Positions 31,320 to 38,773 are shown, counted from the first letter of the stretch. The stretch: 39,247 bases of DNA from Proteobacteria bacterium SG_bin9 (GCA_002083525.1 LWDM01000078.1:496-39742), one strand, 5' to 3'. Numbers and translations: made by a program. The notes: generated by a model not told the origin, from the letters alone.

Positions 31320-32330
31320 GTGCCGTCATTGCCGCGATTGATGAAGCGGATGCGACTGGAGTTCGCCGGTGCGGGCGCGGCCTTGCATCTGGTCGGCGGC
31401 AACCGGCAAGTGGCCGGCGCGATCTTGCGGTTCGGCCGGGTCAGGCCTGCGCGCGACGAGCCGTTCCAGCCACTCAAGCAAGACGAAGTGACGCCGGAGT
31501 TTCTCGACCGCATCTGCCGGAAGTTGCGGCGATGGCATTACGATATCGTCCCGATTGGCGAGGTGATGGCTCGCGCCGAGGCCGATGCTCCAAAATTCGT
31601 CTGCCTGACGTTCGATGGCGGTTCGCGCGATCTGGTCGAGCATGCGCTGCCGGTGCTGAAACGGCATGCGGTGCCGTTCACGCTGTATCTGCCGACCGGC
31701 TTCGTCGACGGCGTCGGCGAGGCGTGGTGGCTGGCGCTCGAGCGGGTCGTTGCCACGCATCATCGCATCAGTCTCGTGATCAATCGCGAGGAACGGCGCT
31801 TCAAGCTCGACACCGTGTCCGAGAAGCTCGACGCCTACGACTATCTCGGCACCTGGCTCCGGGCTTTGCCGCCTGCCGAACTGTCCTCCGCGATCAGCGA
31901 TCTCTGCAAACGTCATGGCGTCGATCTTGCGGCGACGTCGCGCAATTTCGCGATGACGTGGGGCGACATCGCCGCTTTCCACGCCGATCCGCTGGTGACG
32001 ATCGGCACTGCCACCGTGCATCTGCCTGCATTGTCGACCCTGAGTGCGGCCGACGCCGCGCGCGAAATCCGGATGGGCCGCGCTGTTGCCGAAGCTGCCA
32101 CCGGCCGCGCGCAACCGCACTTCGCTTATCCGTTCGATGCCGCGGGCTATGGCCCCCGCGAAATCGGGCTGGCGGGCGAGGCGGAATTGGCGACGGCGGT
32201 AACCTCGGTTTCGGAGACGATCAGGCGCGGCAAGACGCCCAATCCGCTGGCGCTACCGCGCATCATGATCGATGGCCGGATGCCGTCGCTGCGCGCGCTG
32301 CGGGCGCAACTCGCGGGCGTAACGGTTTAG
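31320..32330 (+). CDS. Polysaccharide deacetylase (NodB-fold) family protein, metal site apparently lost
   Basis: A 336-residue NodB-fold protein. Motif 1 reads LTFDGGSRD (Asp99, Gly100) where active enzymes have Asp-Asp. Motif 2 reads IGTATVHLPALS where active relatives have a His-X3-His; the two ligand places are Ala231 and Leu235, with a lone His234 shifted by one. Motif 3 is AQPHFAYPFDAAG, still family-like. All three metal ligands therefore appear lost, and the protein may be a binding or structural pseudoenzyme. It starts at GTG with GGGGGA only four bases before, or at the ATG at 31341. No signal peptide is seen. It lies at the edge of the exopolysaccharide locus, divergent from the acyltransferase gene. 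Confidence 0.87.
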   Translation: MPSLPRLMKRMRLEFAGAGAALHLVGGNRQVAGAILRFGRVRPARDEPFQPLKQDEVTPEFLDRICRKLRRWHYDIVPIGEVMARAEADAPKFVCLTFDGGSRDLVEHALPVLKRHAVPFTLYLPTGFVDGVGEAWWLALERVVATHHRISLVINREERRFKLDTVSEKLDAYDYLGTWLRALPPAELSSAISDLCKRHGVDLAATSRNFAMTWGDIAAFHADPLVTIGTATVHLPALSTLSAADAAREIRMGRAVAEAATGRAQPHFAYPFDAAGYGPREIGLAGEAELATAVTSVSETIRRGKTPNPLALPRIMIDGRMPSLRALRAQLAGVTV

Positions 32331-32338
32331 GCGCAGGT

Positions 32339-32557
32339 CTAAGCGTCGGGGCGCTGCATCCAGCGGATCAGCGGCATCGCCGGCAGCACCCAGCCCATAC
32401 CGGCCACCACGTAGAATACGATCTGGGCGACTTTGCCGCTGGCAAACCAGGCGGCAACCACAGCCGACTGCGACAGCGCCATGATCCCGAGCGACCAGAA
32501 CACAACGAGGATGAGGAGCAGAATCGCGCCGATGAATTTTCGCTGCCGGATGGTCAT
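32339..32557 (-). CDS. DUF2842 domain membrane protein
   Basis: A 72-residue protein with two membrane helices, about residues 9-29 (IGAILLLILVVFWSLGIMAL) and 42-60 (VAQIVFYVVAGMGWVLPAM), starting with the basic MTIRQRKF. This is the layout of DUF2842, a small family limited to alphaproteobacteria and without known function. The ending MPLIRWMQRPD is also typical. It is convergent with the NodB-like gene (8-bp gap) and divergent from ctaA, a neighbour that may hint at a role close to the respiratory membrane. Confidence 0.85.
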   Translation of the reverse strand: MTIRQRKFIGAILLLILVVFWSLGIMALSQSAVVAAWFASGKVAQIVFYVVAGMGWVLPAMPLIRWMQRPDA

Positions 32558-32639
32558 GGGTCGTGTGCAGTTCCGCCTGAAATAGCGGCCTTGCGCCGCA
32601 GAACGGCCGGACTATAAGGGCCGCGACAATCGGTTCAAG

Positions 32640-33734
32640 ATGCAGATTGCGATGAGCGAAACAGTTCCCGATTCAACCGGTTTGCGGGCCGTCCGCTGGT
32701 GGCTGGTGCTGGTCGCGGCGATGATCGCGATGATGGTGCTGGTCGGCGGTGCGACGCGCCTGACGGAATCGGGTCTGTCGATCGTCGAGTGGAAGCCGGT
32801 GACGGGCACGCTGCCGCCGCTCATCGACAAGGCGTGGCATGACGCCTTCGAGGCCTACAAGCAGATCCCGCAGTATCGCGAGATCAATCGCGGCATGAGC
32901 CTCGACGAATTCAAGACCATCTTCTGGTGGGAGTGGAGTCATCGCCTGCTTGGGCGCCTGATCGGCATGGTCTATCTGCTGCCGTTCCTGTGGTTTCTCT
33001 GGCGCGGCGTTTTGCCTTCCGGTTTGAAACGAAGGCTGTGGGTGATCTTCGCCCTCGGCGGGCTGCAGGGCGCGGTCGGCTGGTGGATGGTGGCGTCGGG
33101 ACTGACGCATCGCGTCGAGGTCTCGCAGTTTCGTCTCGCCGTGCACCTGATGCTGGCGCTTGTGATCTTTTCAGCGGTGGTGTGGACGCTGTTAGACCTT
33201 CGTGGTCGCAAGGGTACCGTCGAGCAGCGGCGGTTGAAGATCGAAAGCCACGTGCTGCTGGCGCTGCTGTTCGTGCAGCTCTACTTCGGCGCGCTGGTCG
33301 CGGGCCTGCGGGCCGGGCGCTCGTACAACACCTGGCCGCTGATCGATGGTGCGCTGCTCCCCGATTCCGCGCGGCTGTTCTTCGAGGAACCTTGGTGGCG
33401 AAATTTTTTCGACAACGTGCTGACGGTGCAGTTCACCCATCGCATGCTGGCCTACGCGCTGTTCGCGTTCGCGATCGCGCACGCAATTGACGCGATCCGG
33501 TCGCGGGCAGGCGCGGCGGTGAACGGCGCGCTATGGGTCGCAGGCGCGGTGACGCTGCAGGCCGCGCTCGGCATTCTCACATTGCTGCATCAGACGCCGA
33601 TTTCGCTGGCGTTGTTGCATCAGGCGGGCGCGATTGTCGTCCTGACCCTGGCGCTCGCTCAGATGCATCGCTTGTCGCTCCGGCGCTCGGCGATGACGCC
33701 GTCACTTGGCGAGCCGGTCAGCCGGCCAGCCTGA
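32640..33734 (+). CDS. ctaA: Heme A synthase
   Basis: The 364-residue inner-membrane enzyme (COX15/CtaA, alphaproteobacterial type 2) oxidises the methyl group of heme O to give heme A for aa3-type cytochrome oxidase. About eight membrane helices are visible. Family motifs are VGGATRLTESGLSIVEWKPVTGTLPPL (in parts) with the conserved Glu in VEWKP, then FKTIFWWEWSHRLLGRLIG with the heme-ligand His, the ASGLTHRVEVSQFRLAVHL segment with two further His, FTHRMLAYALF and TLLHQTPISLALLHQAGA with the later ones. The start may be 32640 or the ATG at 32652 (MSETVPDS). No cox genes are adjacent. Confidence 0.95.
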   Translation: MQIAMSETVPDSTGLRAVRWWLVLVAAMIAMMVLVGGATRLTESGLSIVEWKPVTGTLPPLIDKAWHDAFEAYKQIPQYREINRGMSLDEFKTIFWWEWSHRLLGRLIGMVYLLPFLWFLWRGVLPSGLKRRLWVIFALGGLQGAVGWWMVASGLTHRVEVSQFRLAVHLMLALVIFSAVVWTLLDLRGRKGTVEQRRLKIESHVLLALLFVQLYFGALVAGLRAGRSYNTWPLIDGALLPDSARLFFEEPWWRNFFDNVLTVQFTHRMLAYALFAFAIAHAIDAIRSRAGAAVNGALWVAGAVTLQAALGILTLLHQTPISLALLHQAGAIVVLTLALAQMHRLSLRRSAMTPSLGEPVSRPA

Positions 33735-33749
33735 TTGGAACGATTCTAG
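33735..33749. promoter_or_regulatory. Possible iron-regulator box before the FTR1 gene
   Basis: TTGGAA-CGA-TTCTAG is an imperfect inverted repeat that resembles the GAA-N3-TTC core of Irr-type iron control elements of alphaproteobacteria. It touches the ctaA stop and lies about 100 bp before the FTR1 start. The match is partial, so this is a weak suggestion. Confidence 0.22.
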
Positions 33750-33846
33750 GCGCGCTCACCGCGCCGTGTGCTCTCATTTGCATACGAATGGGCTACCGGT
33801 CATGCAGCCGGTAAAACCGGCGGACTCTCCGTTACGGATGCCCCGC

Positions 33847-34653
33847 ATGTCGACTGCCTTTGTCCAAACCCTTGTCATTTTGCTGCGCGAAGGCCTCGAG
33901 GCCATGCTCGTGCTGGCTGCGCTCGCGAGCTATCTCGTCAAGGCCGGTGCCGAACATCGTGTGAAAGCGCTGTACGGCGGCGCGCTCGCGGCCGTCGCCG
34001 CAAGCCTCGTCGCGGCGTGGCTCTTTGCCGTGTTCAACAATGGCGATCACAACGACACGCTCGAAGGGGTCGTCATTCTGTTTGCCGCCGCGCTGATGCT
34101 CTACGTCAGCGGCTGGTTGATGGTGAAGCAGGATCCGCGCGGCTGGCAGGATTATCTCGCCACCAAAGCCGATCGCGCGCTGGATCAGGGGACGGCTTGG
34201 GCGGTCGCCGCGCTGGCGTTTTTCGCGGTGTTCCGCGAGGGCGCCGAAACGGTGCTGTTCATCGCCGCCGTGGCCAAGGATGGCTGGACGGCTGGAATAT
34301 TCGCAGGGCTCTTGGTCGGAGCGGTGCTGCTGGCAGCGCTGTTCTACTTCATCAACCTGATCGCGCGGCGCCTGCCGCTGCGGCCGGTATTCGTCATCAC
34401 CTCCGCGTTCCTGTTCGTGATGGGCGTCAAATTCATCGGCGATGCGCTGCAGGAGTTTCAGGAGCAGAACATCATCCCGCTCAACGAAATCAAGTCGCTG
34501 GCGTGGATCGAGAACATCGGGCTGCATCCGAATGTGGAAGCGCTCTCGTTCCAGGTGCTGATCGTGGTCGCGGCGCTTGCGACATATTCGATCGTCGCGC
34601 GCAACACCCGGCTGACGCGCGAACTCGCATCGAAGGGGCGTCCGGCGCAGTAA
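33847..34653 (+). CDS. FTR1 family iron permease
   Basis: A 268-residue inner-membrane protein with about seven helices. It has the two iron-path motifs Arg-Glu-X-X-Glu: LLREGLEAML (residues 14-18) and VFREGAETVL (130-134). The family moves iron, after oxidation of Fe2+ in many systems, into the cell. The start at 33847 (MSTAFVQTLVILLREGLE) puts the first motif where the family usually has it; upstream ATGs at 33802 and 33838 are possible. No EfeO/EfeB-type partners, periplasmic iron protein or cupredoxin gene are adjacent, so it appears as a single-gene form. A bidirectional terminator follows. Confidence 0.92.
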   Translation: MSTAFVQTLVILLREGLEAMLVLAALASYLVKAGAEHRVKALYGGALAAVAASLVAAWLFAVFNNGDHNDTLEGVVILFAAALMLYVSGWLMVKQDPRGWQDYLATKADRALDQGTAWAVAALAFFAVFREGAETVLFIAAVAKDGWTAGIFAGLLVGAVLLAALFYFINLIARRLPLRPVFVITSAFLFVMGVKFIGDALQEFQEQNIIPLNEIKSLAWIENIGLHPNVEALSFQVLIVVAALATYSIVARNTRLTRELASKGRPAQ

Positions 34654-34674
34654 ACTTTTGTACTGTTGCAAGTT

Positions 34675-34708
34675 TAAAAAAACGCGGCGCTTTCGGCGCC
34701 GCGTTTTT
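34675..34708. terminator. Bidirectional terminator between FTR1 and metY genes
   Basis: Arms AACGCGGCGC and GCGCCGCGTT enclose TTTCG, with an A run on the left and a T run on the right. It stands between two convergent genes and can stop both. Confidence 0.85.
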
Positions 34709-34727
34709 GTTTGAGCGGTGTAAAATG

Positions 34728-36005
34728 TCAGGCCAGCGCCTGCTCCAGATCGGCGATCAGATCTTCCTTGTCTTCAATGCCGATCGAGAGGCGGACGATA
34801 TCAGGACCCGCGCCCGACTTCGTCTTCTGCGCATCGTCGAGCTGACTGTGCGTGGTCGAGGCCGGATGGATCACCAGCGAACGCGTGTCGCCGACGTTGG
34901 CGAGATGCGAGAAGAGCTGCAGCTTCGACACGAGCTTGACGCCTGCGTCGTAGCCGCCCTTCAGACTGATGGTGAACACCGCGCCAGCGCCCTTCGGGCA
35001 GTACTTGCGGGCGAGGTTGTTGTACTTGTCGCCGGCGAGACCCGCGTAGTTGACCGCCGCAACGGCCGGGTGCGCGGCGAGATACTCGGCGATGGCCTTG
35101 GCGTTGTCGCAGTGCTTCTGCATGCGCAGCGGCAAGGTCTCGATGCCGGTCAGGATCATGAAGGCATTGAACGGCGACAACGCCGGGCCGAGATCGCGCA
35201 GCGCCAGCACGCGGCAGGCGATGGCGAAGGCGAAGTTACCGAACGTCTCCTGAATGCGAATGCCGTGATACTCGGGACGCGGCTCGCTCAGGATCGGGTA
35301 CTTGCCGTCCTTCGACCAGTCGAAGGTGCCTGCGTCGACGATGATGCCGCCGATCGAGTTGCCGTGGCCGCTGAGAAATTTCGTCAGCGAGTGCAGCACG
35401 ATGTCCGCGCCGTGATCGATCGGCCGGATCAGATAGGGCGATGCCAGCGTGTTGTCCACGATCAGCGGCACGCCGGCCCTGCGGGCGACGGCTGCGATCG
35501 CCTCGATATCGGTGACCGTGCCGCCGGGGTTCGCGATCGACTCGATGAAGATCGCCTTGGTGTGCGGGGTCACCGCGCGCTCGAAGCTTGCGACGTCGTC
35601 GGTGTCGGCCCAGACCACGTTCCAGCCGAAGCTCTTGAACGAGTGGCTGAACTGGTTGATCGAGCCGCCGTAGAGTTTGCGCGCGGCGATGAACTCGTCG
35701 CCCGGCTTCAGCAGCGTCTGCAGCGCGACCACCTGCGCCGCATGGCCGGAGGCGACGGCGAGCGCGGCCGTGCCGCCTTCGAGCGCCGCGACGCGCTCTT
35801 CGAGCACCGCATTGGTCGGGTTGCCGATGCGCGTATAGATGTTGCCGAACGCCTGCAGCCCGAACAGCGAGGCTGCATGGTCGGCGTCGTTGAAGACAAA
35901 CGACGTCGTTTGATAGATCGGCGTCGCGCGCGCGCCGGTTGTGGGATCGGGTTGCGCGCCGGCATGAATGGCGAGCGTGGAGAATCCGGGGGAGCGGTCG
36001 GTCAT
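34728..36005 (-). CDS. metY: O-acetylhomoserine aminocarboxypropyltransferase (sulfhydrylase)
   Basis: The 425-residue PLP enzyme makes homocysteine (or methionine) from O-acetylhomoserine and sulfide (or methanethiol) in methionine synthesis. Length and motifs are those of the MetY branch of Cys/Met metabolism enzymes: FSTLAIHAGAQPDPTTGARATPIYQTTSF (in parts), the YTRIGNPTN phosphate-binding loop, ALAVASGHAAQ, FIESIANPGG, VDNTLASPYLI and the Schiff-base Lys209 in HSLTKFLSGHGNSIGG. AAGGACG before the ATG at 36005 fixes the start. A hairpin lies in the leader (36042-36064). I looked for a SAM-II riboswitch in the leader and did not recognise one. Confidence 0.95.
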   Translation of the reverse strand: MTDRSPGFSTLAIHAGAQPDPTTGARATPIYQTTSFVFNDADHAASLFGLQAFGNIYTRIGNPTNAVLEERVAALEGGTAALAVASGHAAQVVALQTLLKPGDEFIAARKLYGGSINQFSHSFKSFGWNVVWADTDDVASFERAVTPHTKAIFIESIANPGGTVTDIEAIAAVARRAGVPLIVDNTLASPYLIRPIDHGADIVLHSLTKFLSGHGNSIGGIIVDAGTFDWSKDGKYPILSEPRPEYHGIRIQETFGNFAFAIACRVLALRDLGPALSPFNAFMILTGIETLPLRMQKHCDNAKAIAEYLAAHPAVAAVNYAGLAGDKYNNLARKYCPKGAGAVFTISLKGGYDAGVKLVSKLQLFSHLANVGDTRSLVIHPASTTHSQLDDAQKTKSGAGPDIVRLSIGIEDKEDLIADLEQALA

Positions 36006-36041
36006 TCGGCGTCCTTGGGTCTTGGCGGGTCTAGCGGCGGC

Positions 36042-36064
36042 GCATGCTGCTGCGGGCAGCATGC
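36042..36064 (-). promoter_or_regulatory. Hairpin in the metY upstream region
   Basis: GCATGCTGC and GCAGCATGC form a perfect 9-bp stem around a 5-base loop, about 35 bp before the metY start. On the minus strand it follows a TTGACG. It could be an operator or leader hairpin; no known riboswitch fold was recognised. Confidence 0.4.
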
Positions 36065-36168
36065 ATCGTCAAGGCGGGCGGGCGAAACTGTCGCGATTGG
36101 CAAGGCCGTTGTAAGGCAGTCGCGTGACACAGCAATAATTTCTGCGAAGGCTGCCGGTGAGGGCTGTC

Positions 36169-36756
36169 TTATGCCTGGTCCGGCTTGTCTTGCGCGGCGC
36201 GGTCGGCGGCGCCGGTGTGCCCGCCGGAAATGCTGCTGCGGTTGAGCGACATGCGCTGAAACGATCCGGTCGGGATCGGCGCGCGTTTGGAACTGAGGGT
36301 GCGCGAGTTGACGCCCATCCAGGAAATCTCCGAGGAGAGGCGGCCGTACTCGATTTTCGGGCAGCGATTCATGACGACTTTCAGCCCGGCGGCCTCGGCC
36401 TTCGCTGCCGCGGCGTCGTTCCGCACGCCGAGCTGCATCCAGATGATTTTCGGTAGCGGCGACATTGCAAGCGCGTCATCGACGATGGCTTCGGCGGCGG
36501 CCGAGTTGCGGAAGATATCGACCATGTCGACCGGGCGATCGATGTCCTTGAGCGAGGCGACGAACGGCTTGCCCACCAGCGCCTTGCCGACTTGTCCCGG
36601 ATTGATCGGGATCATGTCGTAGCCGCGCTCGGCGAGATATTTGAACGCGAAATAGCTCGGCCGCACGTTGACGGGCGACGCGCCGACCATCGCAATGGTT
36701 TTCACGCCGTTGAGAATTTCGCGGATATAGATGTCGGAATAGGTGTCGTGGTTCAT
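36169..36756 (-). CDS. CoA-binding domain protein (CoA_binding_2, YccU-like)
   Basis: A 195-residue cytoplasmic Rossmann-fold protein. The fold begins with VKTIAMVGASPVNVRPSYFAFKYLAERGYDMIPINPGQ (in parts), where AMVGASP is the nucleotide loop, and continues with VDMVDIFRNSAAAEAIVDDAL, KIIWMQLGV and LKVVMNRCPKIEYGRL, all typical of the small CoA-binding proteins related to succinyl-CoA synthetase alpha. A Ser/Arg-rich tail of about 45 residues is poorly conserved. The ATG at 36756 is chosen because homologous sequence begins there; the ribosome site is weak. It sits between metY and the crotonase gene on the same strand. The ligand and function are not established. Confidence 0.88.
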   Translation of the reverse strand: MNHDTYSDIYIREILNGVKTIAMVGASPVNVRPSYFAFKYLAERGYDMIPINPGQVGKALVGKPFVASLKDIDRPVDMVDIFRNSAAAEAIVDDALAMSPLPKIIWMQLGVRNDAAAAKAEAAGLKVVMNRCPKIEYGRLSSEISWMGVNSRTLSSKRAPIPTGSFQRMSLNRSSISGGHTGAADRAAQDKPDQA

Positions 36757-36778
36757 CGCCGGGACGATTGTTCTTTTT

Positions 36779-36828
36779 GAGCATGATCCTTGCGGAAAAC
36801 CGGTGTCCACTTTTCCGGGATCATGCTC
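36779..36828. repeat. REP-like palindromic element
   Basis: A nested palindrome: outer arms GAGCATGATCC (36779-36789) and GGATCATGCTC (36818-36828), inner arms CGGAAAA (36793-36799) and TTTTCCG (36811-36817), and a short CCGGTGTCCA centre. Elements of this form are scattered through Bradyrhizobium-like genomes. It overlaps the last bases of the crotonase stop codon and may work as a terminator or mRNA-end stabiliser for that gene. Confidence 0.7.
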
Positions 36829-37657
36829 ACTCTTCCCAGATCGGCGGGCGCTTGGCAATGAAGGCGTTGATACCTTCCTCCGCGTCGCGCGCCATCATGT
36901 TCTCGGTCATCACCTGCGCCGTGTAGCGATAGGCGTCGGACAACGGCATTTCGAGCTGGCGGTAGAACGCTTCCTTGCCGATCTTGACGGTGCGGGTGGA
37001 CTTGCTCGCCACGACCTTCGCCATCTCGATGGCGGCATCGAGTTCTTGGCCTACGAACGCGACTTTGTTGACGAGGCCCATGGCACGCGCGGTCTCGGCG
37101 TCGATCGGCTCACCGGTCAGCAGCATGCCCATCGCGTGTTTGCGCGAGACGTTGCGCGAGAGGGCGACCATTGGCGTCGAGCAGAACAGGCCGATATCGA
37201 CGCCCGGCGTCGCGAATGTGGCGGCGCTGGATGCAACGGCCAGATCGCAGGTCGCGACCAGCTGGCATCCGGCGGCGGAGGCGATGCCCTGGACCGATGC
37301 GACAACCGGCTTCGGCAGGCGCACGATGGTCTGCATCATCGTGCTGCACATGGTCATGATCTGCGCGAAGTAGGCGCGGCCGCCGTCTGCGTCGCTGCGG
37401 CGTGCGGTCAATTCCTTCAGATCGTGGCCGGCTGAGAAGGCCGAGCCGCTTGCTGCGATGACCACGGCGCGGATCTCGTTCTGCGCAGCAATGGCATCGA
37501 GCTCCGCCTGCAACGCGGAGATCAGGCCTTCCGAAAGGCTGTTGCGGGCGTCCGGGCGATTGAGCGTCAGGATCGCGATGGCCCCGTCGTTACGGCGGAG
37601 CAGCACATTGTCGGCGGGCAGGGGTTGCGTCCTGAGGCGGGTGCTTTGCGTCGTCAT
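36827..37657 (-). CDS. Enoyl-CoA hydratase/isomerase family protein, ECHDC3-like
   Basis: A 276-residue crotonase-fold protein closely resembling human ECHDC3: SAFSAGHDLKEL (first oxyanion-hole part), VQGIASAAGCQLVATCDLAVAS, ATFATPGVDIGLFCSTPMVALSRNV (in parts), LLTGEPIDAETA, and the end EGINAFIAKRPPIW. At the two places where enoyl-CoA hydratases carry catalytic Glu, this protein has Gln132 (AGCQL) and Gly152 (TPGVD), so a classic hydratase reaction is unlikely although CoA binding should be kept. I use the ATG at 37657 (MTTQST). Its stop runs into the REP-like element. It is divergent from the thioesterase gene. Confidence 0.9.
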   Translation of the reverse strand: MTTQSTRLRTQPLPADNVLLRRNDGAIAILTLNRPDARNSLSEGLISALQAELDAIAAQNEIRAVVIAASGSAFSAGHDLKELTARRSDADGGRAYFAQIMTMCSTMMQTIVRLPKPVVASVQGIASAAGCQLVATCDLAVASSAATFATPGVDIGLFCSTPMVALSRNVSRKHAMGMLLTGEPIDAETARAMGLVNKVAFVGQELDAAIEMAKVVASKSTRTVKIGKEAFYRQLEMPLSDAYRYTAQVMTENMMARDAEEGINAFIAKRPPIWEE

Positions 37658-37709
37658 TGCCGTAATGTAAGCGGTCAAGGAAGCGCCGCGAAGGGGAAGA
37701 AGAGCCAGC

Positions 37710-38156
37710 ATGACGAAAAATGGTCAACCCAGAACCGTGATGTCGATCACCGAGCTCGACGGCTTTCTGCACAAGGAGTTTCCCGAGTTCTACGCGCAGG
37801 GCGGTCTGACGATCGAACGGCTCGATCCGATGATTTGCCGGCTGCGTCAGAGCTATCATCCACGCATGCTGCGTCCGGGCCGCACGATTTCGGGGCCGAC
37901 GCTGATGGGCCTGGCCGATGTCTGCATGTACGCGGCCATTCTCTCGATGATCGGCCCGGTCGGGCTCGCGGTGACGACGAACCTCAACATCAACTTCCTG
38001 CGCAAGGCCGCTGAAGGCCGCGACGTGCTCGGCGAGGGGAGGCTCCTGAAGCTCGGCAAGCGATTGGCGGTCGGGGAGGTCACGCTGCTGTCCGACGGGT
38101 CGGACGAGCCCGTGGCCCATGCGACCCTGACCTATTCCATTCCGCCACCGGCATAA
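37710..38156 (+). CDS. PaaI-type hotdog-fold thioesterase
   Basis: A 148-residue cytoplasmic protein of the PaaI/hotdog thioesterase family, which hydrolyses acyl-CoA thioesters and usually forms tetramers. Visible parts are the HPRMLRPGRTISGPTLMGLADVCMYAAIL core (in parts), where family members place the catalytic acid within the long helix (here LADVCMY), then GLAVTTNLNINFLRKAAEGRDVLGEGRLLKLG (in parts) and HATLTYSIPP at the end. GGGGAAGAAG before the ATG supports the start. It is divergent from the ECHDC3-like gene, with 52 bp between the two starts, and precedes the rplM operon. Substrate unknown. Confidence 0.88.
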   Translation: MTKNGQPRTVMSITELDGFLHKEFPEFYAQGGLTIERLDPMICRLRQSYHPRMLRPGRTISGPTLMGLADVCMYAAILSMIGPVGLAVTTNLNINFLRKAAEGRDVLGEGRLLKLGKRLAVGEVTLLSDGSDEPVAHATLTYSIPPPA

Positions 38157-38163
38157 TCATGCC

Positions 38164-38185
38164 GGTATTAAAATACCATATTTTT
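38164..38185 (+). terminator. Weak AT-rich palindrome after the thioesterase gene
   Basis: GGTATT-AA-AATACC followed by ATATTTTT. The stem is short and A/T-rich, so termination would be weak. The surrounding 60 bp are unusually AT-rich for the window. Confidence 0.3.
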
Positions 38186-38225
38186 AAGCTATTGAATTTA
38201 TTATGTTAATTTTCGCTGCGCGGCA

Positions 38226-38254
38226 TTGACGGAATCCGGACCTGCCTCTAGAAA
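38226..38254 (+). promoter_or_regulatory. Candidate promoter of the rplM-rpsI operon
   Basis: TTGACG (38226-38231) and TAGAAA (38249-38254) are separated by 17 bp, a good fit to alphaproteobacterial housekeeping promoters. The AT-rich stretch just upstream could act as an UP-like element. The mRNA would begin near 38261, directly before a hairpin. Confidence 0.5.
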
Positions 38255-38265
38255 CTGCGCCATCC

Positions 38266-38283
38266 GGCCCGCATTGGCGGGCC
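38266..38283 (+). promoter_or_regulatory. Hairpin in the rplM leader
   Basis: GGCCCGC-ATTG-GCGGGCC forms a perfect 7-bp GC stem 25 bp before the rplM start and at the expected 5' end of the mRNA. It could protect the message or take part in autoregulation by L13, but no described leader motif was recognised. Confidence 0.4.
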
Positions 38284-38308
38284 GACCGCTTTTCAACGGA
38301 TAGCTCAC

Positions 38309-38773
38309 ATGAAAACGTTTTCGGCGAAGCCCGCCGAGATCAACAAGAAGTGGGTGCTGATCGACGCCACGGGTCTCGTCGTCGGCCGCCTTGCTTCGCT
38401 GGTCTCCATGCGTCTGCGCGGCAAGCACCTGCCGACCTACACTCCGCATGTCGATTGCGGTGACAATGTCATCGTCATCAACGCCGCGAAGGTGGTCCTC
38501 ACGGGTCGCAAGCGCGAGAAGAAGGTCTACTATCACCACACCGGTTTCATCGGTGGCATTAAGGAACGCACCGCGAAGTCGATCCTCGAAGGCCGCTTTC
38601 CGGAGCGTGTCGTCGAGAAGGCGATCGAACGCATGATCCCGCGCGGCCCGCTCGGCCGCCGCCAGTTCGGCAACCTGCGGGTTTACGCCGGAAGCGAGCA
38701 TGAACATGCCGCCCAACAGCCCGAAGTGCTGAACGTCGCCGCCATGAACCGCAAGAACACGAGGGTCGCGTGA
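38309..38773 (+). CDS. rplM: 50S ribosomal protein L13
   Basis: The 154-residue product is L13, an early-assembly protein of the large ribosomal subunit. It has the standard segments KKWVLIDATGLVVGRLAS, RGKHLPTYTPHVDCGDNVIVINA (in parts), TGRKREKKVYYHHTGFIGG, VVEKAIERMIPRGPLGRR and NLRVYAGSEHEHAAQQPE. The N-terminal MKTFSAKPAEI is typical of alphaproteobacteria. Its stop overlaps the rpsI start as TGATG, so the two are coupled. Confidence 0.98.
   Translation: MKTFSAKPAEINKKWVLIDATGLVVGRLASLVSMRLRGKHLPTYTPHVDCGDNVIVINAAKVVLTGRKREKKVYYHHTGFIGGIKERTAKSILEGRFPERVVEKAIERMIPRGPLGRRQFGNLRVYAGSEHEHAAQQPEVLNVAAMNRKNTRVA

Noticed and set aside
36006..36168. SAM-II riboswitch before metY
   Set aside because: The minus-strand leader was read for the conserved SAM-II pseudoknot segments and they are not recognisable; only a simple hairpin is present.
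33768..36245. 825-codon plus-strand frame spanning the FTR1 gene and the whole metY gene
   Set aside because: It runs through two real genes in the wrong frame or strand and crosses a clear bidirectional terminator; composition is Arg/Ala-rich as expected of GC-rich shadows.
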